NCBI RefSeq assembly: GCF_031119335.1
Contig: NZ_JAVHXT010000002.1
Span: 310,001-374,000 of the forward strand
DNA: 64,000 bases
Direction: 5' to 3'
Source: Pedobacter sp.
Lineage (GTDB): Bacteria; Bacteroidota; Bacteroidia; Sphingobacteriales; Sphingobacteriaceae
Position numbers and translations under genes: made by a program
In this document: positions 36,987 to 45,586 of the stretch, piece after piece
Position numbering within the stretch: the stretch's first letter is position 1
Layout of the letters: every line of letters begins with the position of its first letter
Notes under the pieces: generated by a model
The model's input: the letters and a program-made list of their open reading frames with translations, nothing else
Database searches by the model: none
What the model was told of the DNA's origin: nothing

Positions 36987-39860
36987 ATGAAAAACCAAAT
37001 ATTAGCCTTACTCCTATTTTCTCTGCCCCTTTTTGGATTTGCTCAAAATCCGATAGGTATGCCAGACATTGTTAACTATGATAATACTAGTTATGGCGGC
37101 GGTACTCACAATTGGGATATCCAGCAAGACCGTAATGGAGTTTTGTATTTTGCTAACGATGAAGGTCTACTAACTTTTGATGGTAGCCGTTGGAAAATTT
37201 ATCCATTGCCCAACAAAACCATTGTAAGATCTGTCAAAATTGGCAACAATAACAAGATATACGCAGGCGGCCAAGGCGACTTTGGATATTTTGCCCCAGA
37301 TTTAAGCGGTAGGTTGGTTTTTCACAGCCTAAAGAATGAAATCCCAGAAGCACACCGTTCCTTTGCAGATATATGGAATGTACATTCTACGGCAGATGCC
37401 ACTTTTTTCAGAGCAGCAAACGGAATTTATAGATGGAAGAATAATAAAATTAGCGTATTTAAATCAGAAGCTGGATGGCTTTATATGGGCATTGGTAATC
37501 AACAGATTATTGCTCATGACAAGGCTAAGGGCTTGCTCAAACTTAACGTAGACCGCTGGGAACCAGCAGTAACCCATCCACTACCAACAGATTTATCTAT
37601 TAGCTCTATTGCACAATATGGTAAAGACAGTGTCTTGGTTGGAACCATGTGGCAAGGCTTACTGCTGCTGCACAACCAACAAATGCAGCCCGTCAAAAAC
37701 ATTAGCTATCTATCAAATATCACCAATACGTGTATCGTTAACAATAATTTAATAGGCATTAGCACCTTAGACAAAGGTTTCTATCTTTTTGAAAAAAGCG
37801 GCAAACAGCTTTATCAGCTCAACAAAAATTCTGGTTTACAAAACAGTTCTGTTTTAAGCTTGTACAGTGATAAAAATGCTAATATTTGGCTCGGATTGGC
37901 AGACGGGATCAGTTTTATTGCCAATAGCAACGCCATCAAACACATCAATCCGCCAGTTTTTGATAATGCAGGCGGGCATACTTCTGTGCTTCACAACAAC
38001 AACCTATACGTTGGTTTATCTAATGGCGTGTACAAACTTCCGCTAGGCAATACTACCGACGTCAGTCTTGCGCAAAGTGGATTTAATCCCGTTGCCAATG
38101 CTTTTGGACAAGCTTGGGGCATGAATGTAGTAAATGGCAAGCTTTTACTTGGCAGGCACGAAGGTGCTTTCGAAATAGTTAACGACCAGCTTATTCCAAT
38201 TGCTACCGGAAAAGGATATTGGAACTTTCTGAGCTTTCCGCAGCCATCAACAAATAGGCAACTTTTGCTTTCGGGCAACTATAATGGCATTTCCGTTTTT
38301 GAAGACATTAATCAGAAGCTTCAATTAATCTCAAACATTGGCAACTTTAGTGAATCGGCTCGTTTCGTACTTGCAGAAGGCAACAATATTTGGGTATCGC
38401 ATCCTTACAAAGGTGTTTACAAAATTACGACTTCTAGCTTGCGAACTACCAAGGTACAGCTTTACACGCATAAAAAAGGCTTACCTTCTACCTTCAACAA
38501 CCATATCTACTTTGTTAAAAATAAAATTGTTGTAGGTACCGAAAAAGGTGTTTACGAGTATAACAGCCAACAAGATCGTTTTGAACCTTCAAGTCTTTTC
38601 AATCCAATTTTTGGAAATAAATATATACGTTATTTAAAAGACGATGCCGAGGGCAACATTTGGTTTATCGAAGAAAAGAAATTAGGTGTTGCACAACGTA
38701 AGGGCAACGCTTACGAATTGCTTTACATCACCGAGCTTAACGGAAAAACTTTGGGCGGTTTTGAGCATATCAACATCATTAATAAAAACAATATTATTAT
38801 TGGTGCCCAAAAGGGATTTTACCATCTAAATTTAGAAAAATACCTCGCAAAATATGGTAAACAGCAGGTAAGGATTAGTTTAGTAAAAGCTTTTGGCAAA
38901 GCAGATAGCTTGCTTTTTGGTGGTTATTTTGGCGATGTTAATGAAGATGCGTCGCAAAGTATAATTCCAAAAATGAGACATGCCTTAAACTCATTCCACT
39001 TCGAATATTCCTCAACATTCACTAAAAATAGTGCAAACACCTTTTACACTTGTTACCTAAAAGGATTTGACGAAAATTGGTCGCCACTAGATAAAAAGAC
39101 GGAGAAAGATTACACCAATTTGCCTGGCGGAAACTACACGTTTATGGTGAAAACTGTAGATAATTTAGGCAATGAATCAATTGCCGCAACCTACGAGTTT
39201 ACTGTTTTTCCACCGTGGTACCAGAGCATTGTGGCGTATATCGTTTACATGCTGATGTTTTTTGGCATCATGTACATCGTTTATAAAAGACAGCACCGCA
39301 AAATAATTAATCAGCGTATTGCTTTTCAAAGAGAACAAGAGCATACCCAGTACATGCACCAGTTAGAGATTGATAAATCGGACAAGGAAATCATCAAACT
39401 TAAAAACGAAAAACTAGAGCTGGAAATAGAGACTAAGAACACCGAATTAGCTTCAAACACCATGCACTTGGTGCAAAAGGCAGATTTAATGTCGAAGATT
39501 AAGGGTGAGCTATTCAAGCTGAAAAAGGAGATCAAGGACGATACGTACTCGGCAGATTTTAATAAAATTATTAGGTTGTTAAATGCCGAGGAAAAATCTG
39601 ACGAAAGTTGGGAACAGTTCACTGTACATTTTGACAAAGTGCATGTCGATTTCCTAAAGCACTTAAAGGAGGCTTATCCGGCCATTACCAGTAATGAGCT
39701 TCGTCTTTCTGCTTATTTAAAGATGAACCTTTCTACAAAAGAGATCGCAAAGCTGATGAAGATATCGCCCCGAGGTGTAGAAATTGGTCGCTATCGCTTG
39801 CGGAAAAAGTTAAATATTGATGGTAATGTGAATTTGTTCGAGTTCTTTAATGCGTTTTAG
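36987..39860 (+). CDS. Membrane-tethered sensor-regulator: beta-propeller, Y_Y_Y and LuxR-type HTH
   Basis: A 957-residue protein that appears to sense sugar outside and regulate the adjacent locus. After the signal peptide (MKNQILALLLFSLPLFGFA) come two-component-type propeller repeats (GVLYFANDEGLLTFDGSRWK, NIWLGLADGISF, NIWFIEEKKLG), then a triple-tyrosine Ig-like domain (YLKGFDENWSPLDKK, GNYTFMVKTVDN), one membrane helix (IVAYIVYMLMFFGIMYIVY), a charged coiled coil and a C-terminal HTH (RLSAYLKMNLSTKEIAKLM). There is no histidine kinase or receiver domain. It is transcribed divergently from the operon. ATG 36987 is used; 36981 is a TTG. Confidence 0.88.
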   Translation: MKNQILALLLFSLPLFGFAQNPIGMPDIVNYDNTSYGGGTHNWDIQQDRNGVLYFANDEGLLTFDGSRWKIYPLPNKTIVRSVKIGNNNKIYAGGQGDFGYFAPDLSGRLVFHSLKNEIPEAHRSFADIWNVHSTADATFFRAANGIYRWKNNKISVFKSEAGWLYMGIGNQQIIAHDKAKGLLKLNVDRWEPAVTHPLPTDLSISSIAQYGKDSVLVGTMWQGLLLLHNQQMQPVKNISYLSNITNTCIVNNNLIGISTLDKGFYLFEKSGKQLYQLNKNSGLQNSSVLSLYSDKNANIWLGLADGISFIANSNAIKHINPPVFDNAGGHTSVLHNNNLYVGLSNGVYKLPLGNTTDVSLAQSGFNPVANAFGQAWGMNVVNGKLLLGRHEGAFEIVNDQLIPIATGKGYWNFLSFPQPSTNRQLLLSGNYNGISVFEDINQKLQLISNIGNFSESARFVLAEGNNIWVSHPYKGVYKITTSSLRTTKVQLYTHKKGLPSTFNNHIYFVKNKIVVGTEKGVYEYNSQQDRFEPSSLFNPIFGNKYIRYLKDDAEGNIWFIEEKKLGVAQRKGNAYELLYITELNGKTLGGFEHINIINKNNIIIGAQKGFYHLNLEKYLAKYGKQQVRISLVKAFGKADSLLFGGYFGDVNEDASQSIIPKMRHALNSFHFEYSSTFTKNSANTFYTCYLKGFDENWSPLDKKTEKDYTNLPGGNYTFMVKTVDNLGNESIAATYEFTVFPPWYQSIVAYIVYMLMFFGIMYIVYKRQHRKIINQRIAFQREQEHTQYMHQLEIDKSDKEIIKLKNEKLELEIETKNTELASNTMHLVQKADLMSKIKGELFKLKKEIKDDTYSADFNKIIRLLNAEEKSDESWEQFTVHFDKVHVDFLKHLKEAYPAITSNELRLSAYLKMNLSTKEIAKLMKISPRGVEIGRYRLRKKLNIDGNVNLFEFFNAF

Positions 39861-39920
39861 TAGCTTCAAAAATTTCTAAAACTGCTATGTTTGACCGCAT
39901 AATTACTTAACTTAGTAAAT

Positions 39921-41231
39921 ATGCAGCTGCTCGTTTATAGTCCACAAGTTACCCCACGCATCAAATACATTTTCAATTTTATTTTTAGGGAAGTGTTGCG
40001 ATGCGATTTTGAATTTACAAGTGTCGCTAATCAGTTCGTCACGTATAATGGGCCAAAATTCAGCTACGCAGAAAAGCCCTTGGGCAATGAACTATTTTTT
40101 AAAGCAAATGCGCTTTTACTTAAAAATAATATCGCACAGCAGGATTTAGACATTACAGATTTTGGAAACGATCGGGTTCCTTTTGCGGTTGAAAATAGCA
40201 CATTACCATTTGATATCTTTGCGGCATCTTTTTACCTCTTAAGTAGGTACGAAGAGTATTTGCCCTACACGCCCGACGAACATTTACGATTTCCAGCAGA
40301 AAAGAGTTTACAGTACGAACTTGGCTTGTTAAAAACTCCAGTGATAGACCAATGGGCAATGATTTTGAAAAACTTGCTACGCAACAAACTGGGCAATATT
40401 CATTTCGGCAGCCGGAAGTTTGAATTTATTACAACCATTGATATCGATAGGGCTTACCACTTTAAATCTAGCGGTATTGTCAAAAACACAGCCCGTTTTA
40501 TTAGGGCAATTGCCAAAGGCGATACCGAAAGATTGACTAACATTATAAGCACTGGTTTGGGGAAGAAAAAAGATCCCTTTGATACTTACGATTATCTGCA
40601 TCAATTACATGAAAAATACCAATTAACTGCTATTTTCTTCTTCCTGCTTTCATTAAAAGGCGACAGAGCTCACGATGTAAACATTCACCCGAATGATGAT
40701 TTATTGCAACAACTGATTGTAGAAACTTCCAAAGTGGCCAAAGTGGGAATCCATCCCTCTTATGCCTCAAATAGTAACGTTACCAAACTCAAAGAAGAAA
40801 AGGCTTTGTTAGATGCCGTGTTAGGAAAAACGGTGGATTTATCTAGGCAGCACTATCTTAAAATGCAAATCCCAAAAACCTACTTACAACTTATTAAAGA
40901 AGGCATTAACCATGATTATACCATGGGATATGCTTCGCAGGTTGGCTTTAGGGCAGGCACATGCACGCCTTTTTTCTGGTACGATTTACAGCTAGAGAAA
41001 CAATCGCATTTAAAAGTACATCCTTTTGCAGCAATGGATTCTACTTTGCTAAAATACCTGAAATTACAGCCCAAACAAGCGATAATGCTGATCACAGAAC
41101 TCGTAGAAAACGTAAAAATGGTAGACGGAACTTTCTATTCGCTATGGCACAACGAAAGCTTATCGGAAACGGGAAATTGGAAAGGCTGGAAAGAAGTTTA
41201 TGAAAAGATGTTGGCATTGGCTGTTGCTTAA
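39921..41231 (+). CDS. Polysaccharide deacetylase-like protein (DUF7033 plus CE4-like domain)
   Basis: A 436-residue protein without signal peptide. The N-terminal ~130 residues (KYIFNFIFREVLRCDFEFTS, DIFAASFYLLSRYEEYLPY) match the conserved domain that precedes CE4-like domains in Bacteroidota. The second part starts FITTIDIDRAYHF, where the DxD aligns with the catalytic/metal Asp of polysaccharide deacetylases, followed by TAIFFFLLS, KVGIHPSYAS with the metal His and YASQVGFRAGTCTPFFWYDL. Proteins like this occur in surface-glycan clusters. Exact substrate unknown. Confidence 0.78.
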   Translation: MQLLVYSPQVTPRIKYIFNFIFREVLRCDFEFTSVANQFVTYNGPKFSYAEKPLGNELFFKANALLLKNNIAQQDLDITDFGNDRVPFAVENSTLPFDIFAASFYLLSRYEEYLPYTPDEHLRFPAEKSLQYELGLLKTPVIDQWAMILKNLLRNKLGNIHFGSRKFEFITTIDIDRAYHFKSSGIVKNTARFIRAIAKGDTERLTNIISTGLGKKKDPFDTYDYLHQLHEKYQLTAIFFFLLSLKGDRAHDVNIHPNDDLLQQLIVETSKVAKVGIHPSYASNSNVTKLKEEKALLDAVLGKTVDLSRQHYLKMQIPKTYLQLIKEGINHDYTMGYASQVGFRAGTCTPFFWYDLQLEKQSHLKVHPFAAMDSTLLKYLKLQPKQAIMLITELVENVKMVDGTFYSLWHNESLSETGNWKGWKEVYEKMLALAVA

Positions 41232-41311
41232 GTAACCTGAAATAGATCACTATTTTAAGGTTTTGTGGAATGTCTAAGATGGTTTATGATCTAAAATTGT
41301 AAATTTAGAAC

Positions 41312-41956
41312 ATGATATACGACCTAAGCAAAAACAATTCTATAGCCCGCACTTTTGTTGCCGAGATAAGGGATGAGCAAATCCAGAAAGATGCCATGCG
41401 TTTTCGTAAAAATATGGAGCGTTTAGGTGCTTTCTTCGCTTACGAGATTAGCAAAACCTTAAAGTATAAGGAGGTTGAAACGCAAACCCCATTGGGCATT
41501 GCTACAAGTTCGGTTTTAGAACAGCAGCCAGTTTTGGCAACCATTTTAAGAGCTGGTCTACCAATGCACCAAGGTTTGTTGAGTGTTTTTGATCAGGCCG
41601 AATCTGCGTTTATCACAGCTTACCGTAAAACCAAAAAAAGCGGCGATTTTGTTATACAGATGGAACATATTTCTGCTCCAGATTTGGAAGGGAAAACAGT
41701 AATTCTTGCCGATCCGATGCTGGCTACAGGCTTAAGTATTGTACTTTGTGCGAAGGAACTCATCAACTCCTATAAAATTGAAAAGCTACATATCGTTTCT
41801 GCCATCGCAAGTGCCGAAGGCGTGAAGCATGTTAGGGCTAATTTGCCAAAAGCAGATTTATGGTTGGGTGCTATTGACGATGAAATGACTAGCAAAAGTT
41901 ATATTGTCCCAGGTTTAGGCGATGCTGGGGATTTAGCTTATGGGGTGAAGCAGTAA
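41312..41956 (+). CDS. upp: Uracil phosphoribosyltransferase
   Basis: Salvages uracil to UMP using PRPP. The 214-residue protein has the PRPP-binding ILADPMLATGLSI, the flexible-loop region AYRKTKKSGDFVIQM, TILRAGLPMHQGLL and the uracil-binding C-terminus YIVPGLGDAGDLAYG. Cytosolic. It stands alone, with a hairpin 15 bases behind the stop. A YjjG-type nucleotidase of pyrimidine metabolism is encoded 400 bp downstream. Confidence 0.95.
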   Translation: MIYDLSKNNSIARTFVAEIRDEQIQKDAMRFRKNMERLGAFFAYEISKTLKYKEVETQTPLGIATSSVLEQQPVLATILRAGLPMHQGLLSVFDQAESAFITAYRKTKKSGDFVIQMEHISAPDLEGKTVILADPMLATGLSIVLCAKELINSYKIEKLHIVSAIASAEGVKHVRANLPKADLWLGAIDDEMTSKSYIVPGLGDAGDLAYGVKQ

Positions 41957-41970
41957 AAAGCCTCCCCTAA

Positions 41971-41987
41971 CCCCTCCAAAGGAGGGG
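41971..41987 (+). terminator. Hairpin behind upp
   Basis: CCCCTCC and GGAGGGG around AAA, followed by AATTT. It may be a terminator, but the wider context CTCCCCTAACCCCTCC is also a repeat common in Bacteroidota intergenic DNA. Confidence 0.5.
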
Positions 41988-42085
41988 AATTTAAGACAAA
42001 TCGGAATAACAAGTAGTCAGTAAATTGAATTTTTCGTTTACAATAATGCGATAGAACCAGAAATCATTACGAAAAAATTATAGTC

Positions 42086-42328
42086 ATGGTTATAGAAATT
42101 AATAAAGCAGATTATTTAGGAGACTATAAAATTAGATTTGGGTTTTCTGATGGAGAGGTACGTATTATCGATTTTACTGATTTTTTAACATCCGCAAAAA
42201 ATCCAATGACAAAAAAGTATTTGGATAAAAACGAATTCAAAAATTTTAAAATTGAATTTGGTGACATAGTTTGGAATGATTACGAAATGTGCTTCCCTAT
42301 TTGGGATTTGCATGAAGGAAAAGTCTAG
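42086..42328 (+). CDS. DUF2442 domain-containing small protein
   Basis: An 80-residue soluble protein. KIRFGFSDGEVRIIDFTDFL and KNFKIEFGDIVWNDYEMCFP are the DUF2442 pattern (binding of the partner DUF4160 in other genomes; some pairs are listed as toxin-antitoxin-like). No DUF4160 gene is adjacent here, so it is solitary. Function unknown. Confidence 0.75.
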   Translation: MVIEINKADYLGDYKIRFGFSDGEVRIIDFTDFLTSAKNPMTKKYLDKNEFKNFKIEFGDIVWNDYEMCFPIWDLHEGKV

Positions 42329-42361
42329 CTTTACAACGTTAAAACATTTCAACTTTACAAT

Positions 42362-43051
42362 TTGATTAAGCACATTTTCTTCGACCTTGACCATACCATT
42401 TGGGATTTTGACCGTAACGCTCAAGAAACCTTAATGGAGCTTTACGAAAGCTATAAACTAAATGAGCTGGGACTAAGTTCTGCAGAAGATTTCATAGCAA
42501 CTTATACGGTAAATAATCATCAACTTTGGGCACAATACCATTTGGGTAAAATCACCAAGCAAGCGCTTAGAGAAGAACGTTTCCGCAAAACCTTTTTAGA
42601 TTTAGGCCTGCAACCGGAGATGATCCCTGCCAAATTTGAAGATGACTATGTGGCGATGGGCCCAACCAAGACAAATCTGTTTGAAAGTGCAGAGAAGGTA
42701 CTTACCTATCTTCAAAACAAATACCATCTACACATCATTTCTAACGGATTTAAGGAGGCTGTTCTTACTAAAATGCAAGTATCAAACCTCAATCCATATT
42801 TTAAAAACGTAGTGATTTCTGAAGATGTTGGTGTTAACAAGCCCGACAAAGCAATTTTTGAGTATGCTTTAAATTTAGCGGTAGCGCAAAAGCAAGAAAG
42901 CATTATGATTGGCGATAGTTTGGAAGCAGATGTTTACGGCGCACAGAATTTTGGAATAAAGGCGATTTTCTTTAATCCGCTGAAAGCACAAAAACCTGAT
43001 GATGTGGAACAGCAAATCCATCATTTGGAAGAGTTGTTAAACCACTTTTAG
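42362..43051 (+). CDS. yjjG: YjjG-family noncanonical pyrimidine nucleotidase
   Basis: HAD-superfamily phosphatase of 229 residues acting on (d)UMP, dTMP or damaged pyrimidine nucleotides. HAD motif I is FFDLDHTIWDFD, motif II IISNGFKEA, the Lys of motif III in NKPDKAIFEYAL and motif IV MIGDSLEADVYGAQ. The cap helices (YTVNNHQLWAQYHLG) match the YjjG group. No ATG precedes motif I; translation must start at TTG 42362, three residues before KHIFF, in a sequence ACAATTTG that resembles a promoter box. Confidence 0.88.
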   Translation: MIKHIFFDLDHTIWDFDRNAQETLMELYESYKLNELGLSSAEDFIATYTVNNHQLWAQYHLGKITKQALREERFRKTFLDLGLQPEMIPAKFEDDYVAMGPTKTNLFESAEKVLTYLQNKYHLHIISNGFKEAVLTKMQVSNLNPYFKNVVISEDVGVNKPDKAIFEYALNLAVAQKQESIMIGDSLEADVYGAQNFGIKAIFFNPLKAQKPDDVEQQIHHLEELLNHF

Positions 43052-43080
43052 TTGGACGCTTGGTTGGTGACGTTGTTAAA

Positions 43081-43231
43081 TAGCCCGGATTGAAGCGGTA
43101 ATACTTTTTGTTTCGTCATTTCGAACGCAGAGAGAAATCTGTTACATAGATGCATTTAACTTTTAGATTTCTCTCTGCGTTCGAAATGACGGCAACGGAA
43201 CACAAAAAGATTTAGCGAAAAGCCGGACTGC
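43081..43231. repeat. Nested palindromic element, copy B (with CGTCATTT hairpin inside)
   Basis: Outer ends AGCCCGGATTGAAGCGG, TAATACTTTTTG on the left and CACAAAAAGATTTAGCGAAA, AGCCGGACT on the right. Inside is a perfect 27-bp inverted repeat: CGTCATTTCGAACGCAGAGA... (43114-43140) against its complement (43165-43191). It occupies most of the 260-bp gap between yjjG and the DinB-like gene. Confidence 0.85.
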
Positions 43232-43311
43232 AGGCTGCTATTAGCACTAATACTGTGCTTCAAAATTTTAACTTAAACAATATATGGTTTGGCAAAACGT
43301 ATATTTACCTT

Positions 43312-43830
43312 ATGGGTACTGAAAAAATTTACCAATCTGTTCTTAAAATAGCAGAGGCTTACCGGCAGGCACTTGATAGGATTGGCGCTGTTAACTTCCA
43401 AACCGAACCACCTATTGGCGGTTGGAGTTATAGCGAGGTCTATTCCCATATCTTCGATTCGAGTTTACTTTCGTTAATGGCATTGAATAATTGCCTTATG
43501 GGCGAGGGCAAGAAAAAACCAACGGCATTCGTTGTTAAAGTAATTTTATTTTTTGGCTCACTTCCTCCGGGAAGAAAGTATAAAGCGCCATCAAAAATAG
43601 CATCAAGAGTAAAGAGGATAAGTATTGCCGCAGCTCAGCAATTCATTACAGATTTTGAATTACAGCTGATGCAAATTTACCCGAAAATGAAAGATTCCGA
43701 CCCAAATATTAAGGTTAAACATCCGGTGATTGGCTATTTAAACGCTAAACAGTGGCTTCGGTTTATCGAAATTCATTTGAACCATCACCTAAAACAGCTA
43801 AAGCGCATTGAAAATAGTTACAAGCAATAG
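43312..43830 (+). CDS. DinB-like four-helix protein
   Basis: A 172-residue cytosolic protein of the DinB/YfiT metal-dependent four-helix family. EPPIGGWSYSEVYSHIFDSS contains the first His, and FIEIHLNHHLKQLKRIE has the C-terminal His pair that usually binds a divalent metal. Members serve as thiol-dependent transferases or hydrolases; role here unknown. ATG 43312 is chosen since the 19 residues upstream overlap repeat-rich sequence and look unlike the family. Confidence 0.7.
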   Translation: MGTEKIYQSVLKIAEAYRQALDRIGAVNFQTEPPIGGWSYSEVYSHIFDSSLLSLMALNNCLMGEGKKKPTAFVVKVILFFGSLPPGRKYKAPSKIASRVKRISIAAAQQFITDFELQLMQIYPKMKDSDPNIKVKHPVIGYLNAKQWLRFIEIHLNHHLKQLKRIENSYKQ

Positions 43831-43867
43831 TGCAAAATTTGCCGATATTGCCCACAAATTAGTAAAG

Positions 43868-44251
43868 ATGAAAAAGATTTTATGCGCAATAGCTTTAGTA
43901 GGCTTGTTTTCGGCCTGCGACAATAGCAAAAACAATACGCAAACCCAAGTTCCAACTGCTACGCAGGGCGGCTTATCTGGATTACAAAATGCACCCGCAG
44001 CCACGACAGAAAGCCAAACCAGCTTATTAACCAATCCGGAACATGGCAAACCAGGTCACGATTGTGCTTTACCTGTAGGTGCTCCGTTGAAACAAAAAGC
44101 GACTACTCAGCAATCTACCGCACCTGTACCCAACACACCTGTAGCACCAGAACCTGTTGCGGCAAAACCTTCAAGTGCACAGAAATTAAACCCGGCACAC
44201 GGCCAACCTGGACACGACTGCGCTAAACCTGTTGGTGCTCCATTAAGTTAA
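43868..44251 (+). CDS. Small lipoprotein with two HGxPGHDC motifs
   Basis: A 127-residue lipoprotein: MKKILCAIALVGLFSAC with the lipidated Cys17, then a Thr/Gln/Pro/Ala-rich low-complexity chain carrying two copies of a 19-residue motif: NPEHGKPGHDCALPVGAPL (56-74) and NPAHGQPGHDCAKPVGAPL (108-126). The second is at the extreme C-terminus. I recall similar endings in other Bacteroidota proteins, but no established function. Each copy carries two His and one Cys, so metal or heme binding is conceivable. The preceding DinB-like gene ends 37 bp upstream. Confidence 0.75.
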   Translation: MKKILCAIALVGLFSACDNSKNNTQTQVPTATQGGLSGLQNAPAATTESQTSLLTNPEHGKPGHDCALPVGAPLKQKATTQQSTAPVPNTPVAPEPVAAKPSSAQKLNPAHGQPGHDCAKPVGAPLS

Positions 44252-44266
44252 TCCTACTCTGCGTAA

Positions 44267-45586
44267 ATGAAACTGCCACATATTAAAGGATTTGATGAAC
44301 AAGCTTTTCAAAAGTATTTAAAAAATACTGGCTGGGTTATGTTCGGAAAAATATTAAGCTTAGTAGTGGGCATGCTCATTGCGAGGTATCTTGGTCCTAC
44401 AGAATTTGGGGATTTGAGCTTCGCTTTGGCATTGGTTGGTATTTTATCAGCAGTAGGTGCATTAGGTCTCGATACATTTATTGTGAGAGAAATCATTCAA
44501 GAACCTGATAAAAAAAATGAAATTCTTGGCACATCCCTTTGGCTAAGAATTTGTGTAAACTCGTTGCTAATTCCAATTGCAGTAGTCATTTACCTTTCTT
44601 ATCATCATCTGTCTCACAATCAAGCTCGTCCCTTAACTATTATGGTAGCGCTTTTGGGTCTAGCTTCGTTCTTTAAATCTTTTAATGTAATCGATGCTTT
44701 TTTTCAATCACAAGTACTGTCAAAATATATCGTACAAGTACAAAATATATGCTTGTTTATCTCATCTGCAGTAAAAATTGTTGTTATTAGCTTAAATCTT
44801 CCGTTAATATATATTGTACTTTCGTTAGTGTTTGACGGATTTATTCTTGCGCTTGGACTAGTTATAATTTATCAGAAAAAACAAAGAGACATTACAAAAT
44901 GGACTTTTAGCAAAGAAAGGGCAAGATCCCTACTTAAGCAGTCATCACCTTTAATTCTTTCTGCGGTTATGGTTTCACTATATATGCAGATAGATCAAAT
45001 CATGCTAAAATCTGAAGGAAGCAAGACTGTCGGAATTTACAGCGCTGCTGTGAAAATAAGTGAAGCGTGGTACTTTATCCCAGTTGCAATTGTAACTTCA
45101 GTATTTCCTGCATTACTAAATGCACGAAAAACAGATTTAGAACGATACCAAAAAAGATTAGGTAACCTCTACGATTTATTGATTTTAATCAGTTTACCCG
45201 TAGCCATATTTGTTAGTTTTTCTGGGACATACATCATTAATATTTTATATGGAGATCGTTTTGAAGGTGCCGGCCAAATGCTTTCCATTCATATTTGGTC
45301 GGGTATTTTTGTATTTCTAGGTAGTGCTAGTTCACAGTATCTTTTAGCTGAGGGCTATACTAAGATTTCTTTCTACAGGACTTTGGCTGGAGCAGTTACC
45401 AACATTGGTCTAAATTTTTGGCTAATACCAAAATACGGTGGGCTTGGAGCTTCTGTAGCTACATTAATAGCGTGCTTCGTTTCCGCTTTCTATATATTAT
45501 TTATTCCAAAAACCCAAAAACAAGGATTGATGATGTTAAAATCATTATTTTTGGTTACACTTTTTCAAAAAATCATTAAACGTTGA
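44267..45586 (+). CDS. Polysaccharide/lipid-linked sugar flippase (Wzx-like)
   Basis: A 439-residue integral membrane protein of the MOP superfamily with about 12 to 14 segments. GWVMFGKILSLVVGMLIARY, LGPTEFGDLSFALALVGIL and LDTFIVREIIQEP form the standard N-terminus; SPLILSAVMVSLYMQIDQIM and the later KISEAWYFIPVAIVTSVFPA are also typical. It should flip an undecaprenyl-linked glycan to the periplasm. Its stop overlaps the TTG start of the methyltransferase gene by two bases, so the two are coupled. No Wzy-like polymerase is visible here. Confidence 0.88.
   Translation: MKLPHIKGFDEQAFQKYLKNTGWVMFGKILSLVVGMLIARYLGPTEFGDLSFALALVGILSAVGALGLDTFIVREIIQEPDKKNEILGTSLWLRICVNSLLIPIAVVIYLSYHHLSHNQARPLTIMVALLGLASFFKSFNVIDAFFQSQVLSKYIVQVQNICLFISSAVKIVVISLNLPLIYIVLSLVFDGFILALGLVIIYQKKQRDITKWTFSKERARSLLKQSSPLILSAVMVSLYMQIDQIMLKSEGSKTVGIYSAAVKISEAWYFIPVAIVTSVFPALLNARKTDLERYQKRLGNLYDLLILISLPVAIFVSFSGTYIINILYGDRFEGAGQMLSIHIWSGIFVFLGSASSQYLLAEGYTKISFYRTLAGAVTNIGLNFWLIPKYGGLGASVATLIACFVSAFYILFIPKTQKQGLMMLKSLFLVTLFQKIIKR

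Noticed and set aside
42086..42328. DUF2442 gene as part of a toxin-antitoxin pair
   Set aside because: No DUF4160 or other short partner gene is adjacent; the next gene is the housekeeping nucleotidase yjjG.
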